64,000 nt of DNA from Polydactylus sextarius. Taxonomy: Eukaryota; Chordata; Actinopteri; Polynemidae. The stretch covers positions 13,098,813-13,162,812 of the forward strand of contig CM028909.1 in the NCBI GenBank assembly GCA_016801845.1, in the 5' to 3' direction. A program made the translations under genes and the position numbers. Of the stretch, positions 42,052-55,054 are shown in pieces; positions within the stretch are counted from its first letter, which is position 1; each line of letters opens with the position of its first letter. Under the pieces are notes generated by a model, which was not told where the DNA came from, did not search any database, and was given only the letters and a program-made list of their open reading frames with translations.

Positions 42052-42061
42052 CTATAAATAG
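42052..42061. promoter_or_regulatory. MEF2-type site
   Basis: CTATAAATAG matches the MEF2 consensus CTA(A/T)4TAG exactly and lies 675 bp upstream of the kcnd2 ATG, inside the proposed leader intron. Kv4.2 is expressed in heart and neurons, where MEF2 factors act, so regulation is plausible. The 10-bp AT-rich match may also be chance. Confidence 0.3.
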
Positions 42062-42706
42062 GGAAATTTACCAGGCTGTAATCTTCCTCGGAGAGAGAGA
42101 CACACACACACAACGAGATTTAGGCTAAAAACCTGTTGAGTTCCAGCTAAACGAGCGCAGATTCGTCTTTATTTTACTCAAGATTAATGAAACTATTCTG
42201 TGGTTTTTCACAGCGAACACACGACTGAATTTAGTTACATATAACCCGATTCTGGACGAGTATTTTTTTTAAACTACTCTCGATAGCAAAATTGGCAACT
42301 AAACGTGAAGACGGAGTAAAAGCGATACAATAAGACGAACAGGTTGGTAAGTAAATGCAGTTTTTTTCTGGCTTCTTTAGCTTCAGTCTTTGAACTCACC
42401 GATTCAAAATTCTCCATCCAAAAACACAAAGAGCTTCTTCCCGGAGCTGTTTAGTTACAAGTCGTAGGTTTGATTTCTGAAAGCGTTTTTCTGGAGACAA
42501 AAAATAAAAAATAAAAAAAAAATAAATAAATACCAGAAGAACAGAAGTTATTTCACGAAGAGGACAACCACGTCAGACAAACGCTACCGCTGAGGTAAAA
42601 GCACCGGAAAAGTAGCGGAGACGGACGTACCACAGACGTTTCAGTTCAGTTCCCATTATGCGAGGGGACAAGTGATGAGAGGACTCCGCCGTGAAGACCG
42701 TCTTAC

Positions 42707-42748
42707 CTTGGCTGTTTGGGATGAGTGGAGGGAAGACACGGAGGAGGA

Positions 42749-42816
<68 letters not shown>

Positions 42817-42829
42817 TCTCTCTCTGCGC
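42707..42829 (-). other. candidate non-coding 5' exon of kcnd2
   Basis: Reading the minus strand from just below a TATAAA box, the sequence runs through a long GA tract and a CT-rich stretch and ends CCAAG before GTAAGACGG, a near-perfect donor with its GT at 42706-42705. No ATG occurs in this interval, which suits an untranslated first exon. Pairing it with the acceptor at 41455 would remove an intron of about 1.25 kb. A second donor (AATCG before GTGAGT, GT at 42399-42398) could end an alternative or second leader exon. The 5' end is inferred from the TATA position only. Confidence 0.38.
42752..42825. repeat. (CT)n / (GA)n microsatellite, about 74 bp
   Basis: An almost pure CT run on the plus strand, broken once by CCC at 42812-42814. 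It reads GAGAGA in the kcnd2 direction and falls inside the proposed leader exon, just after the expected transcription start. Confidence 0.95.
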
Positions 42830-42854
42830 AGGGCGGATTTGATTCAAAACTGCA

Positions 42855-42860
42855 TTTATA
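42855..42860 (-). promoter_or_regulatory. candidate TATA box of kcnd2
   Basis: The minus strand reads CTTATAAATGCAG, a good TATA box. A start about 30 bp downstream would fall near 42826-42830 in CTGCGCAGAG, at the edge of the GA tract. The surrounding 42540-42910 is noticeably richer in CpG than the AT-rich flanks, as expected of a promoter. It could also be a chance match, since no transcript evidence is available. Confidence 0.42.
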
Positions 42861-42890
42861 AGAAACGCGTCGATCAAGTCTCGCGTACAA

Positions 42891-42902
42891 GCGCGCGCGC
42901 GC
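42891..42902. repeat. (GC)6 run upstream of the candidate promoter
   Basis: Twelve bases of alternating G and C lie about 30 bp upstream of the TATA-like box. Alternating purine-pyrimidine GC runs can adopt Z-DNA when negatively supercoiled. It adds to the local CpG peak. Confidence 0.8.
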
Positions 42903-43249
42903 AATGCACAGAAATCGGGTTACTCACTAATGTTACAAACACACACATAAACAATGATTCAATTCTCCATTTCCGGAGAAATAAGAAACAAACTACACGA
43001 TAAATCAAATGGATTCATCCTCTCAATTTAAACCAGTATCATAAAGACGCGCTGTCATTTGAGTTACATCAACAGGATACAACAGCAACAAGAATTCAAG
43101 ACCCCCCCTCCCACACACACACACACACACACAAGGTGACCCATGATAACTTTATTTTCATATAAATATAAAATAACTAATTTTGTTGTTGTTCTTATTT
43201 CTCCTCTGACCACTTGAAGGCAGAACTCCCCCTAAAAAAAAATTATGTC

Positions 43250-43600
43250 CCATGTTTATCCGCAGATATTTTGTTTAAAAATTTTATACACACCCTGCAG
43301 TTATGGAACAACAATATCATTAAGTTTGAGGTTGTGTCTTTTTGTGAATTTTCTTCCTTTTACCTCTCCTTTTAGTCTCCTGAGGGAAATATGTGGCTCT
43401 TCAGCTGATAAATGCTCCACTATTTTCACCTAGTTGCTAATTGTGTCTGTGCTAAGTGACACTGAGCAAGTAGTGTTCAGTCAGTTTTTAGATCCATTTC
43501 ACTGACAAACGCAACAAAGGCAATGGTATGATCAGTGAAGCAGCTAAATAATGAGCTGAAACTCAGTATAAAGCTCCACAAATTGGATTTGGGCTGATCT
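43250..43600 (+). mobile_element. probable teleost interspersed repeat
   Basis: Segments such as GAAATATGTGGCTCTTCAGC, TGATAAATGCTCCACTATTT, TTCACCTAGTTGCTAATTGT and GAGCTGAAACTCAGTATAAA (then GCTCCACAAAT) recur together in fish repeats as I remember them. Non-coding; boundaries are approximate. Confidence 0.45.
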
Positions 43601-44693
43601 CTTTTTATAGTCAAATGGTTTTCACTTTGTCATTTCATTGATAGATATTGTAAAGCTATTGATTATAGTTGCTTTAAACGTTTCTAATGGAATTTTCTGA
43701 GGACTTCAACAATGGGTCCAATCAGCCCTCTACACAAGAGGTTTCTGCAGGTCAAAAGATCTAACCTGATTTAAAATGAACAGGTGGAAAACATGTCCTG
43801 AAACCTAACGAGCATTAATCAATTTTCATAAAATAAAAAGAAAGAAAGAGACCTAACATGAACAGACCTGGGGGATAATTAGATCCATCATCCATCCAAA
43901 AATGCAGCAAAGCCAAGCAGAATAGAATAAAGGAGAGAACGCTGGCATCAATTAACAAGCAAGTTGAAAAGAACTGCATTTTAGTAACGATGTCCTGAGA
44001 CCAGATGTAGAGTAAAAAAAAAAAAAACTTGTTTCCAAAATAGCTTGTCAATGTGCTTCAGAGACTAAAAGAAATAACTGGAATTTGTACTTTCACTCTC
44101 TGTCCCAGCAATGAAACATTCTGTACTCAGCGGTGGAATGGACTGACTGAAGTCAGTTATTTTCTGACCAATGTAATATTTGTGAAAATTCCAGAATATA
44201 TTACCATTTAGTCATGTAAAACTTTTCTGTGTGCCATCGATTTTGACAATTAACTTGTCTTATTGTTATTTAGTGAGTAGGTCTGGTTCATTTGGATTTG
44301 ATCAAGTATTCAATATATTGATACATACACCTGAGCCCTGTGGCAGGAAACCAATACCTCATCTGACCCAGTTAGACTGACTGTATTTGGAATCCTTCCT
44401 ACAGGTACCAGGTTCTGTCTGTTTCCCAGAACCTTTAGACCCATCATAATCTCCACCATAGAGGCCCAATGAGTCCAGAAAAATATTTAATTATTCAGAA
44501 ATACTATGCAGCATAAAGCAGACAGCAAGTATAGACCATGAACTCCAGCAAACCTGACAATATTTATTCATCCAGACTGAAAGATACAATAAAAAGGAGC
44601 TGAAAGTAATATTTTTCTGCATCTCCTCAGCCAGCAGAAATTGAGCCACAGTTCATCTCAGTCTTTGATATGTTCTGTTTGCATTCTTTTCAG

Positions 44694-44734
44694 GGGGCCC
44701 GGGTGTCTACAGACTCTGGCAATCGTCTCTACAA
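44694..44734 (+). other. 41-nt stretch framed by good plus-strand splice sites
   Basis: Preceded by TTTGCATTCTTTTCAG and followed by GTAAGTTTAC, both near consensus, and open in all three frames. It lies 1.8 kb upstream of the proposed kcnd2 promoter on the opposite strand, so it could be an exon of a divergent transcript. Nothing else supports it. Confidence 0.2.
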
Positions 44735-45534
44735 GTAAGTTTACTCATGAAAGCAAAGCAAAACAAAAGGGCTCCAGCGGAAAAGTGCACAGAGAAATCA
44801 TTGTCTGAACTGAAGAGGAGCAGGTGCAAAACATACAGTAAGAACATTTCTGTACTATATTGCAACCCTCTACTTTTTACACCAGACATTACTGTAAAGT
44901 TCCTCTATAGTCTATAAACAGGTGGCATATAGACTGTTACTGCACTGGATTATTTCCTGTTATTGAAATGAATAAACTTGACTTTTTCAATGCTTCACTG
45001 AAACATGTTAATCAAGCCTGCAATATGTGGCGCCGCCATCGATGCTAACGCTCATGACTCCGAAGAGAATAATTTGTGTGAGCATGTGGTCATTTATATT
45101 CAGGCTCAGACAGTATCAATGTCTGTCCCCACAATATTCAATGCTTTGCAGAACAATATGCAGACCTAATAGAGTCAACAGGGATCCTGTTCTCAGATAC
45201 AAATTGTCCACCAGAATATTAATGGGGTCAGCTCACACACAAACTACAACATAAATGGTTATCTCATACTGGTTAAAGATATACCTGTGTGCAAAATAAA
45301 AAAAAATGAATACTTCCGCAGTCGTCATATCACTCGCTTGATGAGTTTTTCACTTAGCTGAAAATGACAAATTGCTTTTGACTGTTATTTAGACGTGCAG
45401 CTATACACCACACTCACACCAGCAGCAACACACTTGTTGATGCCTCTCTGCCCTTGTACAGCTCCCTTTAGAAAGAAAACACCTTTTGGTCACTCAATTA
45501 AGTCCCTGACCGCAAACTGGTCCCTGACCTTGTG

Positions 45535-45570
45535 GAAAAAAAAAAAAAAAAAAGAAAGAAAAATGTTCCG
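45535..45570. repeat. A-rich tract
   Basis: About 17 A followed by GAAAGAAAAA units. It could be the tail of an old retroposed sequence, but no body was recognised. Confidence 0.7.
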
Positions 45571-47096
45571 CTTCTCAAACTGGAACCTGGATGTCACAAG
45601 AATAGAAGTTTGAAAAAACACATACACACATACAGGCACATGTAAACACACACACACATACACACACAAAGACAGACAGACATTTCACAGAGACTGGCCT
45701 TTTCAACTGATGAGCCCGTGAGCAATTCCAATAATTCAAATGTCACTAAATAACAAGGTGGGTTGAATTTCATGGTCAACTGCCCTATGTAATTATCTGA
45801 GGACACTATACTGACATTAAAATTCTAAATCTCTCTCCCATGGTTATAGCCAGTAGCCACTTAGTTTCTGCGCAGGGTACACTTTATATCTTGTTTTTTA
45901 ATCTAAAAAACAAACTAAATCGTGGTTTTAAGAAGTTGTAAATAGCTTTGGGCTGAGCTAAACAAACTGTCTTTTGGCTCCAGCTTCATATTTATTGTGT
46001 AGATATGAGATCCAATATTGTATCCAATTTCCCTAAAAATGTTAAACTATTATTATTCACTATCAAGACTTCACTGAAGTTGTGCAATGAGTGTAACTGA
46101 GTGAAACATTCGTGGAAATATTTGAGATGTCTTGTGAATAATTTTTAGACAGTTTTCTCCAATTTCTTTGATTTTCTTTTTTTTTTTGCCTGACAGTTAT
46201 TTAGGATCTCTACTGGAAGGCGAGATTTGTATTTGTGGGTTTTGTAATGAGTTTGAAGTTGAATGGTTTTGCAGTTGAATGGTTTTGTAATGCAAGTTTG
46301 TAATGAGTAAGGTTAAAACATCAATTAGTTTTTACTAATTAGATTTTGACATAACTCCGGTATCCATTTTGCTTTCAAGAAGGAGTTTTTGTATCTTTAG
46401 ACAAAACTGAATAAAACAAAAGAATTTACTTAGTGTCAAGGAAAAGGAAATGATTCAACAGCATCCTGAGAATAAGGTCATTTGCATGAGAATTGTAAAA
46501 ACAATCACTCTATTAACAGGTATTTTCAAAACATGTGAGAAGTAACTGAAAGGCTTACTCACTTGTGGAAGATCAACATTTTTGTTTCTTTTGCATTGTA
46601 AAAATACAAGCTTTGTATGTTAAGAATCTGGAAATGGTTTAAAGAAGCCTTCAGGCAAGGTCACCTTCTGTATTTTTGTTATTCATCCTACTACAGTAAA
46701 TAAATGCAAATCCTCATGTGTACTGACATAAGAACACACTCACCAGGTAATTCAGGCTATATGTGGAAAGCCCTCTCTGAACTTGCATAATAATAGCATC
46801 TATTTTTAACTTGTTTTGCTTTTTATTCTCATAAACATGTTAAACAAATGGGAGTGTCTCCAAGTCATTCAGTCTGAACGACCATTTAGGTTGTTTATCT
46901 GTTCGCTTGGTGATTGGGTTCTTCACCATTAACATGTTTACAGTAATAGATAAAAAAAAGTAAGATTAAAAAACAAAAACAGCTAAGTCTGTGGAATGAA
47001 GATGTTTTCGATATGTTTAGGCACAAATACATCTTGGTTACGTTTACGTAAAGATTCAAGGTTTGGGTTTTATTCATAGTGTTCATTACACACAAC

Positions 47097-47100
<4 letters not shown>

Positions 47101-47140
<40 letters not shown>
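47101..47140. repeat. (AT)20 microsatellite between short direct repeats
   Basis: Pure AT array flanked by CACAACTACT on the left (47091-47100) and the same ten bases on the right (47142-47151). Confidence 0.96.
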
Positions 47141-47145
<5 letters not shown>

Positions 47146-49022
47146 ACTACTGTAGTGACGACAATGCATGGACGTGTTGAAATGTCTGAAAGTCTCATGT
47201 TTTGTCTAACAAAACTTATTATTGCAGATTTTGTCGCTAAGTAAAGGCCTACTGCATCACCTGATCATAATCAGTATAGCCGCTAGAGGTTGCCAAACAA
47301 TAAACTTTAATTATAACTTGTAATAATCTGCTTGTACACACAACCTAAAGGGTGTTTTTTCTTCTTCTTGTGAAAACCTGTGGCATCTAAACAGATAATG
47401 TTGTTCCAGTCCTAAAGCATTTTGTAAGTGTTGATGTCACAGTTTGACGCTGAACCTCTTCTGAGAAAGATGTGACTTGAGATGTCCCCGGTGGCCTCAA
47501 AGTGCACAGTTTACTGGTAGAAATGCTGAGGTAAAGGTGACAATTAAATCCCCCTTTTTTATTACTCTCCCTTCCCTGTTGTTGCCTTGATACCTCTGCT
47601 GACTCCAGACTGCTGATGGTCACTTCAAGGCTGGCGCACACAGACACACACACACACACACACACACAAACGCAATGCAAAATTTTAATTCACAATCCCA
47701 ATCTCCCAAGTCTGCTCTTCCTCCACATGAGTAAACTCATGTGAGAGGTTTTTGTTTTGACATTTCCCCCATGCATTTCTTTTTCTTTTTCTTTCTTTTT
47801 TTTTTTTGGCTTCATTGAGTTAATTTATTCATAAATTCCCCACAACCTGCCTTCTTAGTTTGTGTAATCCCCATTAGATATCTGAAATCTTCCTTTAGGG
47901 ATTTACTCTCTTACTGTGGTGGAGTTTATCCTTGGTGTACCAAACACTGACTTGGCATTCCCTTTTGTCTGCTGCTCAGGGAGAGAGTCAGTGGCACAGA
48001 GGGGGTTATAGATGTACTTTTGGCCCTTTTCCCGAACACAAAGAGACTAAGAGAGCAGAGCTTGCAACCATTTCAGCCTTGCAAAATGTCCCACTCTGTC
48101 CAGTGATGCCCAAACTAAGCTGGTTATCACCAAGGGACCAGGGTGAGGTGTTGCTCTGTATACTACCTTAAATCAACTTTTGATTTGATTACATATCGTC
48201 ACTCTCATTCCAGGAAAGTAGCAGGAGGCACTGCTGAGGTACGATGTCTCATTGCTGGAAGTTTGTCGTTACTCAAACGTAAATATAAAATTGATTATTG
48301 TGTAAGGAATTCATGATACTAACAATATAGATTTAATTGCATTGGGATTGTCTCTCTGTTATGTAAGTGCTTACATTGAGTTAGCAATGAGCAAACAGGC
48401 TGAAGGATAAATTTCATCCTCAGACAGGGACACTTGGCCTTAAAAATGCTGAAACTCACCTCTGACTCTACTCTCAGTTTTCTCTTTTATCACTCTGCTC
48501 CTTGGGGCAGAGCAATCAGAGGTGTAAAGAGGTCATTGATATTCTAGACATATACTGACTCTCCCAGAAAACCTGGCACCAACACACACCCGACCTTCCT
48601 GTAAACATATGCAGACCCTACAGCAGGTTCTTGTAACAAATGCGCTTGTCTGTAATCTTCCATCACAAAAAAGCTGTATATTCATTAATGATGTATTACA
48701 GCATAGTGTCTCCCAAAGGCACTATTAAATTTGTCTAAAAGCCTGAATCTTTTTCGCACTAGCATTTGTTTCAGCATCATGTGTTTTTCTTTCCTTGTGC
48801 TTTTAATCTTCCTTTGTCGTTTGTTGATAAAGTGGTCTTTTGCAAGAGCAATTCATTTGGAACTGGCCAGTTTAATTACCTATGAAAAGGACAGGTTTGT
48901 GTATCCCGTATGCAAGAAATTAATTATAGTATAATCTCTTGTTGATAAACAGAGTAGAAGACTGGGTGGTTGCTTCATTTTTCTCACTCCGTCAGTGCTC
49001 CAGCAGAGTAATGTGATTTTTC

Positions 49023-49048
49023 AAAAAAAAAAAAAAAAAAAAAAAAAA
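49023..49048. repeat. poly-A run of 26
   Basis: Homopolymer A on the plus strand with no recognised retroposon body upstream. Confidence 0.9.
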
Positions 49049-52000
49049 CAATTTACACTTTTGGTTAAACTTTGGAGACTATAAATGCTGACATAGTGAG
49101 AAAGACGAGATGATTTTTAATTGATTTTGAAGCGCTTCTCACAGAGCATCATTTGCCATCCTATCACACTGTGAGGAGTGCATTATGATGAAATCAAAAC
49201 ATGATTAAATATACATTATAGATACGCAAGCCTGTGTGAGAACATGAGTTCATCATTAAAGATTGCATACAGTATCTAAATGAAAATCAGGAAATGGGTT
49301 CATTCATCAATTATTTGTTTAGTTACTAATGCAGATCAGGGGTGTAGTAGCAACAGGCAACACTGCTGTTATAGTGTGTAACGCTGTCCGGTTAAAAGCA
49401 ACTGCTGTTGGGAGATGTAGTACTTCTAAACACCTGTACTTCTGTACAGTCTAACCATAAATTGTGATTAATAAATGTTAGACAAAAGGGGGCTTTTGCC
49501 AGATCTGAGACCCACATGAGGAACTTTGGCTGAGCTTTTACAATCCATAATGCCTGCATCAATGCAACTAATGCGTTTGCTTACCGTGACTGTTCACTCA
49601 AGTGGATGGGGCAAGCCACCTTTATGTGAAAGAAATGAGGACTTGAAAGAGACTATCTCCATTCTGACTGCATTAAACTTACCTGCACACAACTCCAAGG
49701 TACTTACTTGAAGGGCACTTGCAGGGACCATGTCACTGACACCAGGAGCAAAAAAATGTTCTCAAGGTATTTTTTTTTGATAAGCAACATTATATTGTTG
49801 AACTTCATAGGAACCATAATCCTGAACTGACAAGAGCTGACAAAAATCCACGACTGAATAAGAGACAGGATTTTCCTAAGCAGGATAGAATTACAGTAAT
49901 AAAACAACAGTTCAGCAGACACAGAAATACAAATAATTCTGTGCAGTGAAACATTATTGTACTGTTGTAGTGATAAACAATAATAAGTTTTGGATTGCAT
50001 TTTAAATATTTCCCTCCTATTTTTTTTCTTGGAGCACATATTATCACTCTCTGACAGCAAGTGTCGTTTGGGGTTGTGCCGTTTGGAGAAATGTTCTCAT
50101 GGGACCAAGTAGCAATCTACCTGTCATAGCCCTACCACCACATTTACACAGAACAGACACACTTTTTCCTTAATCATTCACAGTCAGTGTTGAACAAAGA
50201 GCCAGAGGGACACACAGTGAGTTAACCTTTTCAGAGCAGCACACAAACACACCACATCCATACGACAGCATACTTTACTTTACAAGGCCAGGAATGAAAT
50301 ACAAAGGATGGTTTTTTTTTCTAGCTTCAATCTAAACACCTCTTTCACAGATCATTCATACAAATACTTGATGGGACCAATATGGCAAATGGTAGATTTA
50401 TAATTCAAACAGGCCGTTTCAGATTTACACATCCAAGTGGGCTACTGCTGGCACAATACTAGAGCTCTCATGAGTGTTTACTACGTCTATGGTCATATTC
50501 GATAGTCCAACAGGTAAACCTGTTAACTCAACAACAAACATACTTTATGTTTTTTTTTTTTTAATTATACCAACTGTCTGACTCTGAATGTGAAAATATT
50601 GGTTTATTGCCAAGATTGCCATGAAAATCAGTACACTGTCATAATATCTAGTTGATGACTGATGCAGCACCAATAAGTGAAAATGTTCAATTTTCCAACA
50701 CACTAGTTTGCAAATAGATTCCACTAAAGCAGATTTACATTACACTCAGCTGTGATTATACATGCTAAGGTCAAGCATGTTGCATAGCATGCATAATATA
50801 ATTTGAATCATAGATGCTCCAGTTTCGTCTTTAATTTGCTGTGTAGACATGGTTATTCTCTGACTGACATGGTGATGTACCAAAGGTCATTTTACAGATA
50901 ACAGATAAACTTGTCAGTACTATCAGGTGGTTAAACTATGGAATAACACCACTACATCAAACATGTCTTTGGCATTTCTGTTATAAAGTAGTCAAAAAAA
51001 TATAAATGATGCCACCTTATTCGACAAACAAACAAATAAGCATCCACACAAGGATTTATTCCTTTCTATCAAAACTTCTGGATCCAAGGTCACAAGAGGA
51101 TTATATTTCTCTACTTTTCTTGGTCTCTGTGACTCATCTATAATTCTTCTAAGTGAGATTAACAGAGCATTCAGCTTTCATTCCAGGGGCTCCTGGGCAT
51201 CCAATTACCACACATACGCAATCAAACATCAACAATTACACAAATCACTTTGCAGATGTTTGGTCAGAGAAATCAATCACACACACAGGAAGAAAAGCAG
51301 GACATAACTCTCAAATTCTCTGTTAGTTAATAAGTGTTGTGCTTGGCAAAGTAACAACTCTGTTACTCTGTTACTGTTTACCTAATTAAACCAATCTCAG
51401 GGGTGCTTGACTTCTTTTTCAACGATATTAGGAATTGGGAATCTTCTTGGATGATTACATCCAAGTACCAGGAAGTCCACCGAATCTTAATGGTGATGAT
51501 GAAATGTAATCATTGAAGGTTAATACAAATGCATAGCACCAATCAGGGCAGGTCTGTCTGGCAGAAAATATATTGCCTCCTGACCATTTATTAACAAAAA
51601 CATAAAGTTAAGGAGAATAAAAGTCAAATCCCAAAGGATAACAGCATTTAAAAGAATGCAGATATTTTTACAGTAACAATATGACACAACTTTCAATTTT
51701 TTATCATAGCTTGGCCCAGAATACATTATTTGATAAGTCAGACATATTCCATCTATCACACTTTTACACTCAGGAACCAATGTTTCTTATCACTTCAGTA
51801 TGGTGAAAGGCAAGTTGAGTTTTAACAAGCTGATGATGAAGATGGACATATAAAAAATACATTTTTCTATCGATCTTCACTATTTATGACTCAAATAGTG
51901 GTGCTGGGTTGCTACATATTCTATGCTGTTTTCAATCATCCCTTAGAAAGACCAGCGGGTCATCAAATACTGTTATCAGTTTAGATTCTTCCTCCCACTT

Positions 52001-53065
52001 CCACTTTCTCCCAGTTCCTCTACTCACTTCGATCTATATTCCACTGGGCATTAGGCAGAGAGTCTGCAAGAACCAACAAGAAAATGAAAGAAACAAAAAT
52101 AGTGCTGCCGCCACGACCTCTGTCATACTTGTGAGTGCAAGAACACATTTAAGATGACCCACTGGGACAGTGACAGACATAGCCATGTAACACACACAAA
52201 CACAAAGGAAAAATAAGCACTCCAGTGTAAGACAGGCTTCTGCCACTTGGGCTGTAGCACTTCCAGGTCTGGCAATATGAGGATTGACTTTGACAAGATC
52301 AGATGCAATACAAGGAGAGCTGGCTTGTAATAGAGGACAGATACTGATGATTGTTAAGGATAGCAGTAGACAGAATAATGGTCTAAGGCGATGGTGATGA
52401 TCACACCATCACTTTTAGGTGGGGAGATGGGGAAAGGGCCAATGCTTAAGCAGTATCCATGACAACACCAGCCTAAAGGACAGAAGAGGGTATCTCTATT
52501 TTCTGTATGTATGTAAAATAAAAATTGTATCTACAGCATGGACTTAAACACATTTGCACACATGGGCAATTGTACACAGAACAAGCTATTTTATATGAAT
52601 ATGTTTTATGTACAGTGGACACAAATAAATTATTTAAACGTATGTGTCTGCGCACATGTATTTGTATCAATGTAGGTTTTTGGAGTTGCAATACAGTTCC
52701 ATTTTTTATTCAGTGCTTTGAAATTGCTTCTCCCCCTATGCATATGCATTACTCATTATTTTCTATACATATCTAATATGGCGGAACATAACCCTGCCAT
52801 GAGTGATCTGTGGACTAATGCATACATTACAGGCAATGCAGGGAATTCAAGGGGGAATACTGGCCAGGGAAAATTATTTCTATTTTAGTATAAGAATTCT
52901 GACTCATTTTTACACTTTAATAGAGAGGACAATGTTGGTGTCAAAACCAATCAATCAAATTCCAGCTTGGAATTCCACCTCCTGCCTCACTGTTGTCGCA
53001 ACATCTTCCTGGAAAATTGAAAACCTTGCTCAGTCATTGTCTTACTTTCAATTTTTAGAAAGATT

Positions 53066-53235
<170 letters not shown>

Positions 53236-54956
53236 GATTTTTTTTCTTGTGTCTTGCTGAAATGTCCATACATAACATGTGTCCTGTTTGCAGATTGGCT
53301 AAGGATTGTCTCAGGTGCAACCAGGTCAATATGGTTCAATGGGGAGTGGTTCTATTTCTAGTCCCATTTTGCAGGAGTGGTAGGTGCATTCAAGCCTGAG
53401 GGAAAATGGAAAATGTCGATGTCTGCTGTGGACATAGTATTATGGTAATATGGAGAACCATATGGGAAATCATGTATTTCTTCAGCTAAAATACAGCAAT
53501 CTCAAAATGTTGTGTTGACAATGTTTTTAAAGCATTTGAACCTTCAGACTTCAGACAGTGATTAATATGAGGTAGGAAGCATCATTCAAGGGCACGAGGG
53601 ATATTGGAGGATGGATCCATTAAAAATTAGCTTTTACTAATTGTTTATTCAAGATTTCTGTTCATGAATTTCATGTTCAAGGCAATGGGAATAATTCAGC
53701 ATTCATGTTAGAGACACTTGGTTCAATATCCTATTGACGCTGAATTACTTAACTTACCATTTACACATTCTATGCAGTAACTTCATTGTACAAATAAACC
53801 GTTCCTACTGCATGTCTTTAAAGTTCAGATGTGCATTGAGGGCATCCTAATCCCCTTATCTTCCAGCAAATATACTTTATCACATCTGTGCATGATAGCA
53901 ATTAGTGGAGGTTGTGTCAAAGTTTGCCAACAGGGGCGTTGGGGATTTGAGGGGATCTAATTAAGGGAACAGAGTAAACTACCCCTGGCCCAGGCCATGC
54001 TTGAGCTCTCCTGCTCTCATCTGGCTCATTTTCATTATCGCCAATAAAGAGGTGCTGTGTGAACAAAACGCATCAATCTTGCTATACATAATTGGCATTA
54101 AAAAAACAAAATGGTTGCAAAGGACAGGAAGGGAAGTATATCTAAGGGACTGGCCTGCAAAAGCCCTGAAGCCAACTTCAACTGGCTCATTGTGGATGTT
54201 CCACTTTGAGTTGTGCATGCCTGGCTCTCTACCTTTCTTGCACATCCTCCTTCCACTCTTCCTAGGGGGAAGTAGCAAAGCACTTTGTTTCTGTAGATAG
54301 GACCATGTCTGGCCCAGTGCTGTAGGTGTGATAGCCCAGGGGTCTCAGTTAAACTAGTTCCCTTGGTCAACCTGGAATAGCTGGTCTTTTGCTGTTGAGA
54401 GCAGCCCACCCTGGGCTGGGGCTACAGCTTTCCCCTGCTCAAAAAAAGGTGATGGAGCACTTTGTTGGGTGTTGCTGCTTTTATTGTACCTGATGCATTG
54501 TACCTGATGCAAATGGTGTTTGCTGTTGCCTGCAGATCCTCTCCTCCATCTATGTTCATTTCACCCCATGTCCATACCAAATTCTTCATTTGCTTCCAAG
54601 TCCAGTCCTATCCCTATTGGGATGCTGTGCTGCAACCTAGCCCCAGACTGCTCCACTGTGTCATGCATGTGCCACTTCCTCCCACTTGGGTCTTGATTCC
54701 TCCAGAGATGAGATTGTCAGCAGAACATCAACAGAGCAGGGCCTGGGTGACTATGAACTCTTCTGCCATGGTGCTGAATAAAAAAAGCTAAAACTTGGCT
54801 TTATGCCTGCACAAGGTGATGCTGCTAAGACACATTGGCAAGCCAAGGCACCTGCAGTGGGACTGTGTGATTATTTTCTTTTCTTCATTTCAAAGCCTTC
54901 TACGGGGATGATTGGGACTTGTATAATTGGTACCCAATCTTTTCAGTCTTCTACGG

Positions 54957-54988
54957 GTGATTGGGACTTTGTACAAAGTCCCAATCAC
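54957..54988. repeat. perfect 32-bp palindrome
   Basis: Each half reads GTGATTGGGACTTTGT 5'->3' on its own strand, with no spacer, so it is fully self-complementary. It sits inside the LINE relic. A related imperfect hairpin with the same GATTGGG...CCCAATC ends lies just to the left (about 54910-54939). Confidence 0.95.
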
Positions 54989-55054
54989 TGCTATAGAAAT
55001 TAGAGAAATTAGCAGAGGCACAAGGAGTCAGACAAGATGTCATGTCGCTATATA

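Larger units (their letters stand above)
41455..42706 (-). other. kcnd2 proximal upstream region (leader intron or contiguous 5' UTR)
   Basis: About 1.25 kb without any credible coding frame. It is AT-rich with A-rich patches at 41586-41640 and 42490-42534, a MEF2-type site, and CpGs rising toward 42.5 kb. A half CRE (TGACG) occurs near 41555 on the minus strand. Either this is the first intron in the leader or a long contiguous 5' UTR. Confidence 0.5.
43610..53040. other. kcnd2 upstream flank without recognised genes
   Basis: AT-rich sequence with simple repeats only (45535, 45620-45670 CA-rich, 47101, 49023). No open frame with a domain, no tRNA, and no strong promoter signal seen. Confidence 0.55.

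Noticed and set aside
42573..42904. Arg-Glu repeat proteins near the kcnd2 promoter
   Set aside because: Translation of the GA microsatellite only.
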